A DNA stretch of 64,000 bases from contig NC_135169.1 in NCBI RefSeq assembly GCF_041146795.1, positions 13,981,352 to 14,045,351 of the forward strand. Direction: 5' to 3'. The notes beneath the pieces were generated by a model. The model saw only the letters and a list, made by a program, of their open reading frames with translations. It made no database searches and had not been told where the DNA came from. This document shows positions 9,846 to 23,700 of this stretch, piece by piece. This DNA comes from Maylandia zebra (lineage: Eukaryota; Chordata; Actinopteri; Cichliformes; Cichlidae). The first letter of the stretch is position 1; the number at the start of each line of letters is the position of its first letter. The position numbers and the translations under genes are program-made.

Positions 9846-12247
9846 CTAATGAGTCCAGGCCATGCCGATGAAGGCTTCACCTTCATATTTGGACCTGGCA
9901 GATCTGCGTCTGCGAGCACCTGCAGGACAAGTCTAAAGACAAAGAGAGACAAAGTCCAGACTTTAGAAGATCAACACTGATCCTTTCATTCAGGACTGAA
10001 TCTGCTGAGAACATTTGAGCTTTTGTGTCAGAATAGAAACAAGAATAATTGAAAATAACCTGTTTAATGATCGTAACAGAAGAGAGATACATTTGATTGT
10101 GTGTGATGTGTTTGGTAACAAAGCTGTACCGGGACACAGTTGTTCTGTTTGGGGCACAGGTGGAGTTTGCAGTGCAGGAAGACTTCACCAGAGCCTCCAG
10201 TGAACTCAAACATGTTAAAGGAGAAGTAGTTGGAGGTTCCCAGTCCGTTTTCCTTCACCTGCACAGTCTGGTCAGCAGGGTTGGCACAGCTGCTCACAGA
10301 CAGGAAAACACACTTTGTTCAGGAGTCCATGAGAGAGATCAAAACCACATGACTCTCTGAGTCTGTCTCACCCGTTTATGATCAGGTCATATCTCGGAGT
10401 GCTGTCGGGTGATGGCTGGTCAGTTGCCCAGCAGGAGTCGGTCACCACGGCGACCATGTCTCCATCCAGCCCGTCAGTCTTCAGCTCCACCCAGATCTTC
10501 TGGTTCAACTGCACCTCAGTGCTGGACTCCACAGCTTGTGTGCGGCCGGCGTCAGTGAAAGCCTTCATGATCAGAGTGTAATCCCAAACTCCAGATGTGA
10601 TGTGCTGGATCACAGAGCTGCAGAACACAAACACACTTCAGCTTTCTCTGACTCACAAACCTCAGGAGAAGCTTCATATCTTAAAGTAACTCAAAGACAA
10701 CCAGCAGCCAGCACACACCTGTCTCTGATCCTGAAGGTGGCAGTCTTGATGTCCGGCTGAGTTTGGACACAGGAGAAGTCGATGTAGACTTGGTCGTGAC
10801 GAGTGATGATGTCAGAGGAGCTGTTCTGGGTCATGATGGTGTTTTTGTAGATGAGTTCACTGTTGTTGGTCTGTGGAGTCACACAATCAGATGTTGCTAC
10901 TGAATATTTTTGTTCATTAATCCCAAAGTGCACTGAATCAGTTTTTTTCAATTAGAAAAAGTGAATGTAAATCATGCTCTGTTTGCTTTATTTGCACAGA
11001 CACATGAAGCTACGTTAGCTTTATTTTCAGTCTCTTTACAGTGATTTTAATCTGAGAACATCAACACTTTGAAGATGATGGACCTCTAACTCAGACGTAT
11101 GAAGGTAAGAAAGTGTCCAGTGTTTATGACATCTTATCAGTGATTATAATCACAGAGTCATCACAAACAATCTGCTGATTAGACACTAGGGCTGGGACAA
11201 AATGTCGACGTAATCGATTATGTTGACACGTAAAATACGTCGACGTAAATAAATGTGCGTCGATGCGTTGTCACTTTCAAAACAGACATGGCGGCAGCGA
11301 GTAGCGGCAACATGAGTGAGGCAGCCGCAGTAGACTTAAATCACTCCACCCGAACACGCAGTTCTACAGTATGGGGACATTTTAACAGAAAAGGAAGTGA
11401 TTCAGTCGTTTGCCGGCTTTGTAAGGTGGAAATGGTCTATCATAAAAGCACAACGGCTATGCAGCAGCACCTCAAACGACAGCGTCCAGGAGCAGCTTCT
11501 GCTCCTCATTGCAGCGGGGGGGGGGGGGGGGGGGGGGAATCATTGCAAATCTTGCAAATTTTCCCGTCCTGGGGTTAATAAAGTGAAATAATGGGGAAAT
11601 AATTGAGGATCAAATCAAAATAGAATCGGATTGAAAAATTAATCGTTAGATTCATCGATTAGGAAAATAATCGTTTTGCCCAGCCCTATTAGACACGTCA
11701 AAAACATCAAACTCATTCACTTTGTTCTTAAAAGCAACAACAACAGCTTTAGTCTCCTTTCTGTCTCTGCCTTTCACCGCTCGTGTCACGCAGACAAGTC
11801 GAGCACATCAAATGAAGTCACTTTATTTTAACACAGCACAAACATTAGAGAGTTTCTTCCTGTACTGAATCAAACTCCTACTCTGATGTTTCTGTGTATG
11901 AACTTCACAGATCATCAACATGATGAGAAGCCACAGAGCTCAGAGGTGAAGCTGATCTCACAGAAAGATCCCAAACTGCAGCAGAGCAGGAGAAGCTCAG
12001 CAGATGCTGGAAGATGTTTGGCTGCTTGTAGAAGGTAAAGAGGAGGAGATGGAACCCACCGTGACCACCGTCCCACAGCTGTTGCTGCTGTTGAAGCCGA
12101 AGGTCACCATGTGGGTGAGCTCGTCCACCTGACCCCTGCACGTCGGGTCGTTGAGGTGTAAGGCAGAGTAGTCGATGCCTTTGTCCTCCAGGAGACAACC
12201 GACCAGAGTGACTGAAGCAGAGTCCTGCATGCAGACCGTTGGATCAC
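9846..12247 (-). other. ZP-domain exon block (exons 13-17)
   Basis: Exon 13 (12247-12060) holds the start of ZP-N ([17 protein letters not shown], then NDPTCRG and NSCGT). Exon 14 (10870-10719) has YKNTI and DFSC. Exon 15 (10617-10372) has WDYTLIM and DSCWATD. Exon 16 (10289-10130) has [23 protein letters not shown] and NNCVP. Exon 17 (9932-9846) reads [13 protein letters not shown] and ends WTH-stop. The cysteine pattern is that of a complete ZP module. The protein stops about 15 residues after the basic site, so no transmembrane or GPI segment is encoded. Confidence 0.88.
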
Positions 12248-15200
12248 CTGAACGTCACAATATCAGTCAGAAAAATCACAGAAGTTTTCCTCCATTATTC
12301 AGCCCTGTTGTCATGGTGATGTCACAGCTGTCGTACCCAAAGAGTTGTTTGCTTGGTACTTGGAGGCAAAAATGGCCCGACAGACGCAGCGAGTGTCACC
12401 ACCGACCGTCTTCTCACCACAGAACTCGTGATCGCTGCAGGTCCTGTCCTGACAGAAGGCCTCAGAGGCTACAGAGGAACACACTGATGTATTATCCTGA
12501 AAACATGGGAGCTCTAAAACTCCAGAGTTCAGGTCTTTAACAAAGGAGAGCTTATTAAGGTCTTAATAAGGTCTTACAGCAGCCGGTCTTTGATGTCCAG
12601 CCATCCAGAGCGTGGTTGTGTAGACTGCAGGCTCTGGCGTAGGCCTTCAGGAACTGACAGTTGAGTCCGTCCACTGCAGGATATTTACACAAAGTGTCGG
12701 TGCAGGCGGTTATGTAGGGCTCTGGGTCAATGTCACTGTTACAGGAGGAGAAGGGCGCCTCCTTCAGGAGATTACAGCTGTACCACAGACATAAGAAGAA
12801 GTTGAAGATAATAAAATGATCATCTGTAATCAGATGTGTTTATCTTCTATCTGTGCTGCAGTTATATGTGATGTACCACAGAGATCAAGGTACAACACAG
12901 ATGTTTCCTGCCTTGTGGATCAGTCTGCTCACCGTTCAGTCACACTGGTGCAGTCGATCGTGGTGTCAGCAGGCTCACTGTACTGCATCTCACAGCTAGG
13001 GGGCGACAAACAACAAAGTTCAGGCTCCTTTATACAAACAGAATATCTGCAACATCAGCAGCAGCAGTCAGAGGGACTCTGAGCTTGTGATGAGGTCTTA
13101 CCTGGTGGAGCTGTACTCAGAGAGTCTCAGGTCACTCAGAGACCTGCTGGAGTTTCCACACAGACCCTCCACAGATGAACCAGCAGGTCCTGCAGAGGAT
13201 CAGGACAGAATGAGTCAGATCAGCATCAATATTCAAACTGGATGAACACAGCAGCTCAATAAATAACAGCACAGTTTACAGTTTACGTTACAAGAATTAA
13301 ACTTTATTTTCTGTACCTTCTAAGTGGATCTGTGCGGTGTTGCCATCAAAGAAGACAGAGATGTTGAGGTTGGTGAGTTCGGCAGTGACTCCAGTTTGGT
13401 CCTTAGAGAGCTGCACACCATGAACCAGCTGAGGTGAGCTGCTGAGGGTCAGTGTGGAGTCGTCCAGCTGCATCACAGCAGAGACAAAGTGGAGGAAACA
13501 CTGAGTGAAACATGTCAAACACACAAACAGGCTGATTTCACAGCAACAACCACTGAGTCCAGCAGCTCTGAAAGAACTGCTTCTAACAGCCCTGAGAAGA
13601 AAGATGCGAGGAGACACAGCAGAGGATGAGGGAGGACTTTGGATCAGACTCCACTCTGACACATGAACTGTGGCTGTAGGTCGCTTACCTGAACTCTCCC
13701 ACCTTGTTCCAGGTGAATGTCATGCCCGTCCACACGCAGCGTCACACTGTCCAAAAAGCTCACATCTTTACGACGTCTGTCCCTGAAGTTCCCCAAAACA
13801 TGGAAGTCTGGGAGTGACGGAGTCGAGAACAGAGAGTACGCACAGCGATCCTGGATGGAGTTAATCTGGCCATGGACGTCGATGACAGTGGGGCCGGTAA
13901 AAGTGCAGGTGGAGGCCAACATGGTGTCCAATGTGCAGCTGACAAATGCAGAAAATTCCGCTTCATTCAACTTTATGTTCACCAAATCACAACAGCAGTC
14001 ACCTCAACGTAAATATTAGAGAGAAAACGCAACAATCATATGACCCCCTGTGTGCAACCACTTTGGCAACAGTGGGAATGAAAAATGGTCAGGAAGAAAC
14101 TCTTGTGGATTTTTTGGGATGACACGTATACCTATATACACGATATATCGATCTGCACTGAGTAAATATCCTATAAGACTCTTAACCAAAAGATGTTTTG
14201 CTCTCTCCCCAGATTATTGAGCCGGTACAGTAACAGGGCAGGTAGAGACGAACAACTCCATTTCCAGGTCCGATAACTAACTCCCCCCACACAGCACACA
14301 CTCTACATTTGTTATGCAGCATAACCAAAGTATGTCTTTTAAAGAAACAAATAGTGAACACATCACAATAACATCAACTTAAGGATCATTACAATACTAT
14401 ATAATCATACACACACACATACACTATATACTTAGACTGGAGTGTTTATGTAGAAAAGTCAGTGTTTGCATGGACTACATTACCAAGCAGCCTTTGTGCA
14501 GTTGTGGGATTCGCTCCTGAGCTGGAGAGCCTGACTTAGTTACTGGGCTGATGATGCTGGAGAGAGCTGCTGGGAACCAAAGCGAATAATCCATCCTGTT
14601 TATTATGAATGGTGTGCATCACATAAACATGAGTTCATGTTCCATGTTTAAGATGCTGCACCCTACTACTTTTGTGCATATTGGTTCTAGCTCGTTGTAT
14701 ATAGTGTATTACCTTTTTTATTTTGTATTTCTTTACTTAATATTCTTGGTATACTTGGGCTGGTTTCAGTCTTTATGCAAATGTACTGTTTATAAGATTG
14801 GAGAAACCTGCAGTCAGCTGAGACTGAAGAAGTCACTTGGAGGAGTGATGAAACGTTTCTGCCACTGAAAATGCTATGTCCAGATGAACAGAATTAGCAT
14901 TTGGAGATTCTTGGTATACTGTTTGTGTTTATCTATCTATACCTACCTGCCTACCCTACCCTACCCTACCTTTGGAATATGTGCTAATTAGTGATAGCTT
15001 CAGGCATTGTTCCTTTAGTGTTCCTGGTCAATTGACCGGTCTGTTTTAACAGCTCTTACATTAGCATATCAAACATTTTTCACCGTGACATTCAGTTCAG
15101 TGGGTTTTTCAGTGGTCGTTCAGTCAACTGGGTGGGGAAATGAATGGATTCCCATTCATTTCCTATGGCGGTCACTTTTGATTGGGAACACCACAGATGT

Positions 15201-18200
15201 AACAAGATTGATTAAAACACTCAAAATTCAATGAACGAGGTAATCATCACTTTTATATGTTAAAGTTCATAGTGTGGAAGAAATTATATGGCTACAGATG
15301 TAAAACACAATATTTATGAGTGTTTAAAGTTGTAAATCGGTCAGATTTGACCAAAACACAACAGCAAGGCTAGAGGGCTAACTACTGACCAACTGCCTCA
15401 ATATAAATATGTCATCCCTTGTGTTAGAGCGCCATCTTGTGGCCCATTTGGATAGTGCTTTACTAAATGTGAACGTTCTTAAGGAGCGACATCGGATAGA
15501 TGCACTTAGCAGGTTTGTTGTGGAGGAATTGGTGGCCAGCTATACTATCCTTTAATCTTTGTTCATGGTCTAATGTATTTCCTCTTCTTGATCGTAGAAA
15601 CCACAACCATATCACCCTGCCACATCCTCCTACCTAAACGCTACACCCAGATGAACAGAATCAACTTTTGGGGATTTACTTACCTGGATGATTGAGACCA
15701 TATCCCCCTACACTATGCCATACCTCCTTGTACCATCCATGTGAATGTAAATAAACTTCATCTCTTACAACCTACTCCCTGGATGTCGGTCTTTCCTTCT
15801 GACCGAGGATAACTATTGTAGTACAACTCAGCATTGAACTGACGTCCACCATTCTGTGCAGTTTATTTATACTGGAATCACCATGTTAAGCATTTAACCT
15901 ATATAGTTAAATTGTATATGACCCATATATTTAGGTAAAGTATTATCCACAGTTATATCATAAGGCGACCCCCTCCCCCGACACAAGCACATCCTCCAAC
16001 CACACACACCCATATTTTGTTTTCAAACTCAATTGCAGTTTATTTCACACCTCAAACCTTTTGTAAACAATTAAATAAATAAAAGTAACTGCAATAAATT
16101 ACAGGTTGCAATAAAATAAACCACTAAACAAACCATCTTTATGGTGTGAATATTTTACGTATAGTTGTTTTGTTGTTGCTGGGCTTTTTTTTGTTTTTTT
16201 TTACTGTGTAAGAATATTCAACATTGCTATCAATACATTTTTCAAAAAATGTCTCTCTGTGCAAAATGGGTTTAAAAACATAAATAAGTGTGGGATACTG
16301 TTTGACTGTAATTTGGACAGGGGGAACAAATTGTGGCAGTATCAGCCTAATATTATTTGTATCCCACTGTAACTTTACTGTATGAAGAGCTAAAATGGCC
16401 AAAATGTCATTATAAGAAGTGTTTGTGAACTAAAAGTCAAGAATGTGAGATACTGTTTGTCCGTGATTTGGAGAGCCCAGCACGTGCTCCCGACGCAGGG
16501 AAAACAAATTCGGGGAGACCTACCTTGGCACTGCCGTTGTGCAGGTGAAACCAAAGGCAAGATATGTTTCATCATATGTTCTAGTCTTTGGCTTGGAAGG
16601 AAGTTGGTTTGGAAGCATATTAGGCGATGCTTCATCTTCTGCTTTACTTTTGTGTGGGAGCCACATCAAAAACATGTTCCAGTCTGGTTTTAAATCTCGT
16701 CACAGTACTGAGACTCTACTTTTACGAGTTTTTAATGATCTTCTTTTAACTGTCGACTCAGGTTACTCAGTTGTTTTAGTCCTTTTAGATTTGACCGCCA
16801 CTTTTGACACAGTTGTTCTTTTATCGAGACTTGAACACGTTGTTGGTCTAAAAGGCATGGTTTTATCATGGTTTAAATCTTACATATCAGAGAGGCCTTT
16901 TTCTGTTAAAATTGGGCAATACTCCTCTTCCTCTGCCCCTATGTGTTGTAGTGTGCCACAGGGGTCTGTTTTGGGTCCGACTCTGTTCTCCTTGTACATG
17001 CTGCCTTTGGGATCTATTTTTTAGGAAATACAACATTCCCTTTCCTTTGTTATGCTGATGACATCCAAATTTACTTCCCCTTGAACCTGGATGTCTCTGT
17101 CCCACTGCAGCCTTTGTTTAACTGTTCACATGATGTTAAAGACTGGTTAACACAGAATTTCTTACACTAAATGAAAATAAGACTGACGTTATGGTTTTTG
17201 GAACTCATGCCCCTTTGAACAAGTTAACTGACACCCTCGGTCCTCCTGCTTCTCATCTTTCTCACACTGTAAGGAATCTCAGAGTGTTTTTAGATAGCTC
17301 CTTTAAATTAGAGAAGTAAGTGTCCACAGTTGTGAAAACAAGTTTTTATCAGTTACATGAAATTGCCAAAGCTAAACCCCATCTTCCTCCAAGAGACCAG
17401 AAACACTTATTCATGCCTTCATCACCTCTAGACTGCAATTCTCTCTATTTGGGTCTTCAACACTCATCTCTTCATCGCTTGCAGTTCGTCCAAAATGCCG
17501 CTGCACATCTTTTAACAGGTGTTAGAATGTATGAACACATCACTCCAGTTTTAGCAAATTTACACTGGCTCCCTGTAAAATATCATGTTGATTTTAAGAT
17601 TCTTTAACTTACTTTTAAAGTTTTAAATAATATGGTGCCCAGTTATTTAAACGGACTCCTCAACATGTATTTCAGAGTCCTGAGATCTTTTAGCCAGATG
17701 CTCTTAGCACAACCAAGGTCTCGATTGAAGCATAGAGGAGATCGGGCCTTCGCAGCAGCAGCACCCAGACTGGAATAATCTGCCAGAGGAGATTCCTACT
17801 TCAGAGTCTATTCAGTCTTTTAAATCGCATCTTAAAACTTACTAGTTAGTTCAGTATGAGTACCATCAGACCTGTTTTATGTTTTTGTTGTTAATTCACT
17901 TTCTTCTGATTTACCTGCATTTGTTTCTAATTTTTCTCTATTTGTTTCTCTTGTTTTTAACTGATTGTGAAGCACTTTGGTCAACTCTGTTGTTTTTAAA
18001 TGTGCTATACAAATACATTTTGAATTGAATTGAATTATGTTATGAGTGTCCAAGCACTCTTTTTTGTTTGTTGTTTTTATTCATACTGCGCCCCCACTGC
18101 AATGGCTCTGTGTTGTCTTGCTGTTCATATGATTCTGTTTATTAAACTCTGTCATCACAGCGTTTTTTTGAAATACAAAGAGGATATATTTACATGCCGT

Positions 18201-20567
18201 TGCCTTGACAACGCTCCAGCGCACCACAGCTGGAGGTGTTGAGGACTGCGGTCTCATTACAGGTGAAGCTGAAACAGGTTTGTGGATCAGAGCTGATCAC
18301 TGTACCAGGTCGATACATCTGACCTGAGGATTGAAGGAGAGTTTATTTTAGTTTAAACACTAACAGATCACCTTTATGTCATAATTTTTTTAAAAACTCA
18401 TAAATATTGTGTTTTACATCTGATTGCTCCAATGGCTTTATGACATCCTCCACACTATGCTGACCCCCTGAATGGCCCACTGAATGAGCAAATCAAAGAC
18501 CCAATTTTAAGACCTACTGAACAACCCACTAAATGACCACTGAACGACCCAATTTGGTTGTGAAAAATGTTTCTTATGTTAATTTAAGAGCTGTTAAAGT
18601 AACACTACAGTAAGGGGTGCACACAACAGAGGGTTATTAACAACTGTGAGCACAAACATCTCTGTAACATTCAAATAGTTACATTTTACAGAATCCCAAA
18701 GTCAAGTTTGGAGCTTTAGATTCACTTACCTGAGTGTCTGCATCCACTGATATCCAAGAAACCTCGAGATAAGGAAGTAAGATTTACTGTATCAACTGTG
18801 GTTCCACCAACCTGAAGCTCATACACCTTGACAGAAACAAACACAATCAATGTTATGACCACAAAGCAGACAGGTCAAGATGAAAACGATAATTATTGCC
18901 TATTTCATGTAGTATGTAAACATTAACAGATGTGGATAGTAGACACTCAGAGACTCACCACTGGATCAGAGGTGTATCTGTCCAACACCAGAGCTGCTTG
19001 TGAGCTGCTCCCAAAGTTTAAAGGAAAGAAACCAAACTGTAACGCGCAAACAGAAAAGTTTCAGACACTGTCGGGGAAGTTTCCTTTAAAAGCTTTTACA
19101 AAAGTGTTTGATGTGATAAAACCTTAAATTTTATTTTTGGTTTTCAGTGTTTATACAATTAATTTGAGGTAAAACATTAAAAAGTGACAGCAGTCAGATT
19201 TAACAATGTGATAAAGAAAAACACTCACACGAGGAAAATGTATCAAAAAATAGCGTTCCAAACTGTTCTGAATGGTTGGAAAATATTGACGAACATAATC
19301 CACATCAGCAGTGGAAGGTTGTAGAATTATGTTATAGTAAAATTGCTGTGCTCCCAGTGAACGCTCCACAACACAGTCGCCTCCAGTTTCAGGACTGAAA
19401 AAGCCGTTGAAACAGACGGTAACATTTCCAGATGTTATGTTCACCTGTGGAAAAATCAGAGACACAACGAGTCAAACATCAACATCTTTTGTGCTTTGAG
19501 TCATTTACAGCTGAACTGTTGGTGTCACAGCTGCTCAGTAGTGGTGGGCAGGTCGATCTACATATTGATTATATCGATACCAAGTTGGCATCGGTATCGG
19601 AGCGATACTAGCCTGGTGAGATTGATTCTTTACTTTAAGTTCCGCTTTTGGCAAAGACGAAATAGCCAGGTCGCCGGACTCTCCGCTCCTAGTGTCAGCT
19701 GAGAGCAGGCACACTTTGCTCCCCCTCCCACCTCTTGTGTTTAGATGGTGCGCTGTCGCGTGAGGTGACTTATGCTGGGCAGACACTGTGCGATTTTTTC
19801 AGTCGCGCGATTCAGCTCCTGCTCAAACTGTACGGTTGACTCGCAGGGGTTAGAAGTTCATAGGTCACGATGCAGGGTCTCACATTATACGACCCGATGC
19901 TCTGATGCGACCTGAGTGCGTCCATAAAAATGAAGGTTATAACAGAAATTCTGTCGGTCGCTCTCTCTCTGTCTTTCACTCACACAGACACACCACCACC
20001 ATCAACTTTGCTAAATTTCTAATGAAAAACATTACACACACAAACATACACACAAACAAAACAGTGAAGAAGGCGCAGCAGCGCCTCTTCTTTCTCAGGA
20101 GACTGAAAAGATTCGGCATGAGCCCCCGCATCCTCAGGACCTTCTATCACTGTGCCATTGAGAGCATCCTCACTGGATGCATCACCACCTGGTATGGCAA
20201 CAGCACCGCCTACAACTGCAAAGCTCTCCAGCGAGTAGTGCGGTGCTCTGAACGGATAATTGGAGGTGAGCTTCCCTCCCTCCAAGACATCTACAGGAAG
20301 CGGTGCCTGAGGAAAGCGGGGAGGATCATCAAGGACTCCAGTCACCCCAGCCATAAACTGTTCAGACTGCTTCCATCAGGAAGGAGGTTCTGCAGCATCC
20401 GGTCCCGTACCAGCAGACTGAGAGACAGCTTTTTCCATCAGGCCATCAGACTGCTGAACACGTCATAGACACCTCAGCTTCACTACTGGAACTTCAACAT
20501 TATGCACTACACACTGTATATAAATGCCACTTGTTTTGCACATATTCAACTCTGTATATTTTATATA

Positions 20568-20619
<52 letters not shown>

Positions 20620-20665
20620 TATTTATTTATTTTATTTTTTTTACTATTTAATTTGTAAAAATGTG

Positions 20666-20742
<77 letters not shown>

Positions 20743-23700
20743 AGGAAAATATTTAGTATACACATCCAGAAATGCATACACTATTATATATTGTACATAT
20801 ATTTATTAGTTTCAGGTTGGCCATTCTTGTATTTTGCTCGTTTGTGTTGTTGTGTTTGCACATCTCTGTTGCTTGTGGGGCTCGCACACAAGAATTTCAC
20901 TCGCATGTGATGTGCCAGTGTGCCTGCACATGTGATGTGACAATAAAAGTGAATTGATTTGATTTGATTTGATCAGGCAGCTGTGATTGAGCAGCAGTGT
21001 AGATCCAACTATTTTCACGGTTGTTGTGGTCGTGATAATTTTGTGAGGCCACATCGAAAAGGCTCGGATGAGCTTTCCAAAGTTCTACAAGTTGTGCCTC
21101 CATCGCATGTGTGTCCAGATCACACGCTGCACTGCCGTGCTGCGCCGTCTTTTTTGCTGACATTTGTGTTTGCGCGTGCGCAGTGTGACAAACTGCGGTG
21201 ACACCCTCACGACGGTCGCGGGGATTTCAAACAGGTTTGAAATCCTCACGACCAAGCGATTGATGATCGGGAGCTGGTCGTGAGGTGTTAATCGCTTCTC
21301 GTTACCCCACGTATACTACACGATGCACGACGCACGATGAAGGCCAAAATCGGGCCGATCGCCAAAACGGTCGCACGACTCAAAAATCGGCTCAAAATGG
21401 GCCAAAAATCGCACAGTGTAAGCCCGGCATTAGACACTTTGGGGGTTGTTAAGTTGTTTACATATTAACTATATTTTTACCAGCTGTTTTTGTTATTGAG
21501 AATTTTAATTGTAAATTTTGTGTCACAGTTTCTCAACAGTACCTGTTTTACCCCTTTAAGACCTACCATAGAACCAAGTCCGCCAGAGCTTATATTATAT
21601 TTTTACATGCTGTGGAGCCATTTTTGGGAGCATTTCAAGTTGCTATACATCAATACAACCATTATAGCCCAACTTTTAATAATATGTCTGCATTAAGTGC
21701 ATGGTAATTACATAAATTGCAAAAAAGTGCAATAAACTACAAAAAATTGAAAATCGTTTTTGCTTTTTTAACATATATTTCTAGTTAGAGAAATTTAAGA
21801 GGCTTATCCCTCAAAACTGTAAATACAACAAAGTTGCACAAAATAGTTTCCTACCACAGGAAATTTATTTTAAGTGTCTTCATAGTTTTATTTTTGAAAT
21901 ACACCAATTTTTATATACTGCAGGAAAAACGAAAATAAATATTATAGTGCAAATTTGCAAAAAAGCAGCATATGCATCAAAATAAACTATTTCCAGCAGT
22001 GCAATATGAGTCCTAAGCATCCCAGAAACGACACAGAAAGTCATAAAGTCAAAGATAACTTTTAAAAACACCAGTATAAGCTCATGAGGCCCTGATGGTA
22101 AAAAACTACATTTCCGCGAAAATGACGTCACTTCCGGTTTCGGGCAGGTCATGCGGACATGCGATAGTTCGCGCTGACGTTTATTTCAACATAGGACGTG
22201 TTATGAACAGCTGATCAGATCGGCAAAGCGTGTTTCTGGAATATTATGTTTTTGTTCCTGCAAGTTCTTTTTATGCAGTTTTTGAAAAGCTATATGTGGA
22301 AGTAAACCGTGACCTAGGACAAGCTGATGGCATAAGATGTAAGTACAACTCCTCCGGTTTCATATGCAAAAAAAATTATTGCGCTAGCTTACGTGGTTGC
22401 AGTGCTACCGGGATTTAAAAATAGTTACGCAAAACAGAGCGTGCCCGCTCCGATCGGTTTTAAAGGGTTAATTTGTTTACTGGTTTGCTCACTTTATTGT
22501 ATGTTTTTTTTTACTTTTTTTAATAGATAACTAAACCGCCAGGGCAGACCCGATGGCATTTTCATGCTTTGCAGCGCCATTTATTCTTACAATAATCACA
22601 CGGTTGCTGTACCAGTACATTCAACATCTGCAGCTTTCCCGCTGCCAGCCACATAACAACCAACAACCACACAGAACAGAGCACAGGTTTTAAGCTGGCG
22701 AGGCGTGATTGTAGATCCCGTGGCAGTAAGTCCATCTCACCTGCAGCGGCATCGCAAAACACATCCCGCCACGTACCCCTTCACCCTGAGGTCGGGGCGC
22801 AGCCTGTGAGGCGTAGCTACAACTATTCAATTCAATTCAATTCAATTTTATTTATATAGCGCCAAATCACAACAAAATTCTCCTCAAGGCGCTTCATAGG
22901 TACAGAGAAAAACCCAACAATCATATGACCCCCTATGAGCAAGCACTTTGGCGACAGTGGGAAGGAAAAACTCCCTTTTAACAGGAAGAAACCTCCGGCA
23001 GAACCAGGCTCAGGGAGGGGCGGCCATCTGCTGCGACCGGTTGGGGTGAGAGAAGGAAGACAGGATAAAGACATGCTGTGGAAGAGAGACAGAGGTTAAT
23101 AACAGATATGATTCAATGCAGAGAGGTCTATTAATACATAGTGAGTGAGAAAGGTGACTGGAAAGGAAAAACTCAATGCATCGTGGGAATCCCCCGGCAG
23201 CCTATGTCTATTGCAGCATAACTAAGGGAGGATTCAGGGTCACCTGGTCCAGCCCTAACTATATGCTTTAGCAAAAAGGAAAGTTTTAAGCTTAATCTTA
23301 AAAGTAGAGATAGTGTCTGTCTCCTGAATCCAAACTGGAAGCTGGTTCCACAGAAGAGGGGCCTGAAAACTGAAGGCTCTCCCTCCCATTCTACTTTTAT
23401 ATACTCTAGGAACAACAAGTAGGCCTGCAGAGCGAGAGCGAAGTGCTCTAATAGGGTGATATGGTACTACAAGGTCATTAAGATAAGATGGGGCCTGATT
23501 ATTTAAGACCTTGTATGTGAGGAGCAGGATTTTGAATTCAATTCTGGATTTAACAGGAAGCCAATGAAGGGAAGCCAAAACAGGAGAAATATGCTCTCTC
23601 TTTCTAGTCCCTGTCAGGACTCTTGTTGCAGCATTTTGGATCAGCTGAAGGCTTTTCAGGGAGTTTTTAGGACATCCTGATAATAATGAATTACAGTAGT

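Larger units (their letters stand above)
19773..21429 (+). mobile_element. Harbinger-like non-autonomous DNA transposon
   Basis: Ends are TGCTGGGCAGACACTGTGCG and, inverted, TGCCGGGCTTACACTGTGCG, flanked by TTA on both sides (19770-19772 and 21430-21432). A 3-bp TWA duplication is typical of PIF/Harbinger. No transposase is present. A LINE fragment has inserted inside it. Confidence 0.78.

Noticed and set aside
10097..10360. Plus-strand 87-aa frame over the ZP exons
   Set aside because: Antisense shadow of exon 16 and its intron.
20531..20809. 92-aa frame rich in Leu and Thr-His
   Set aside because: It is translated from (ATT)n and (AC)n microsatellites.
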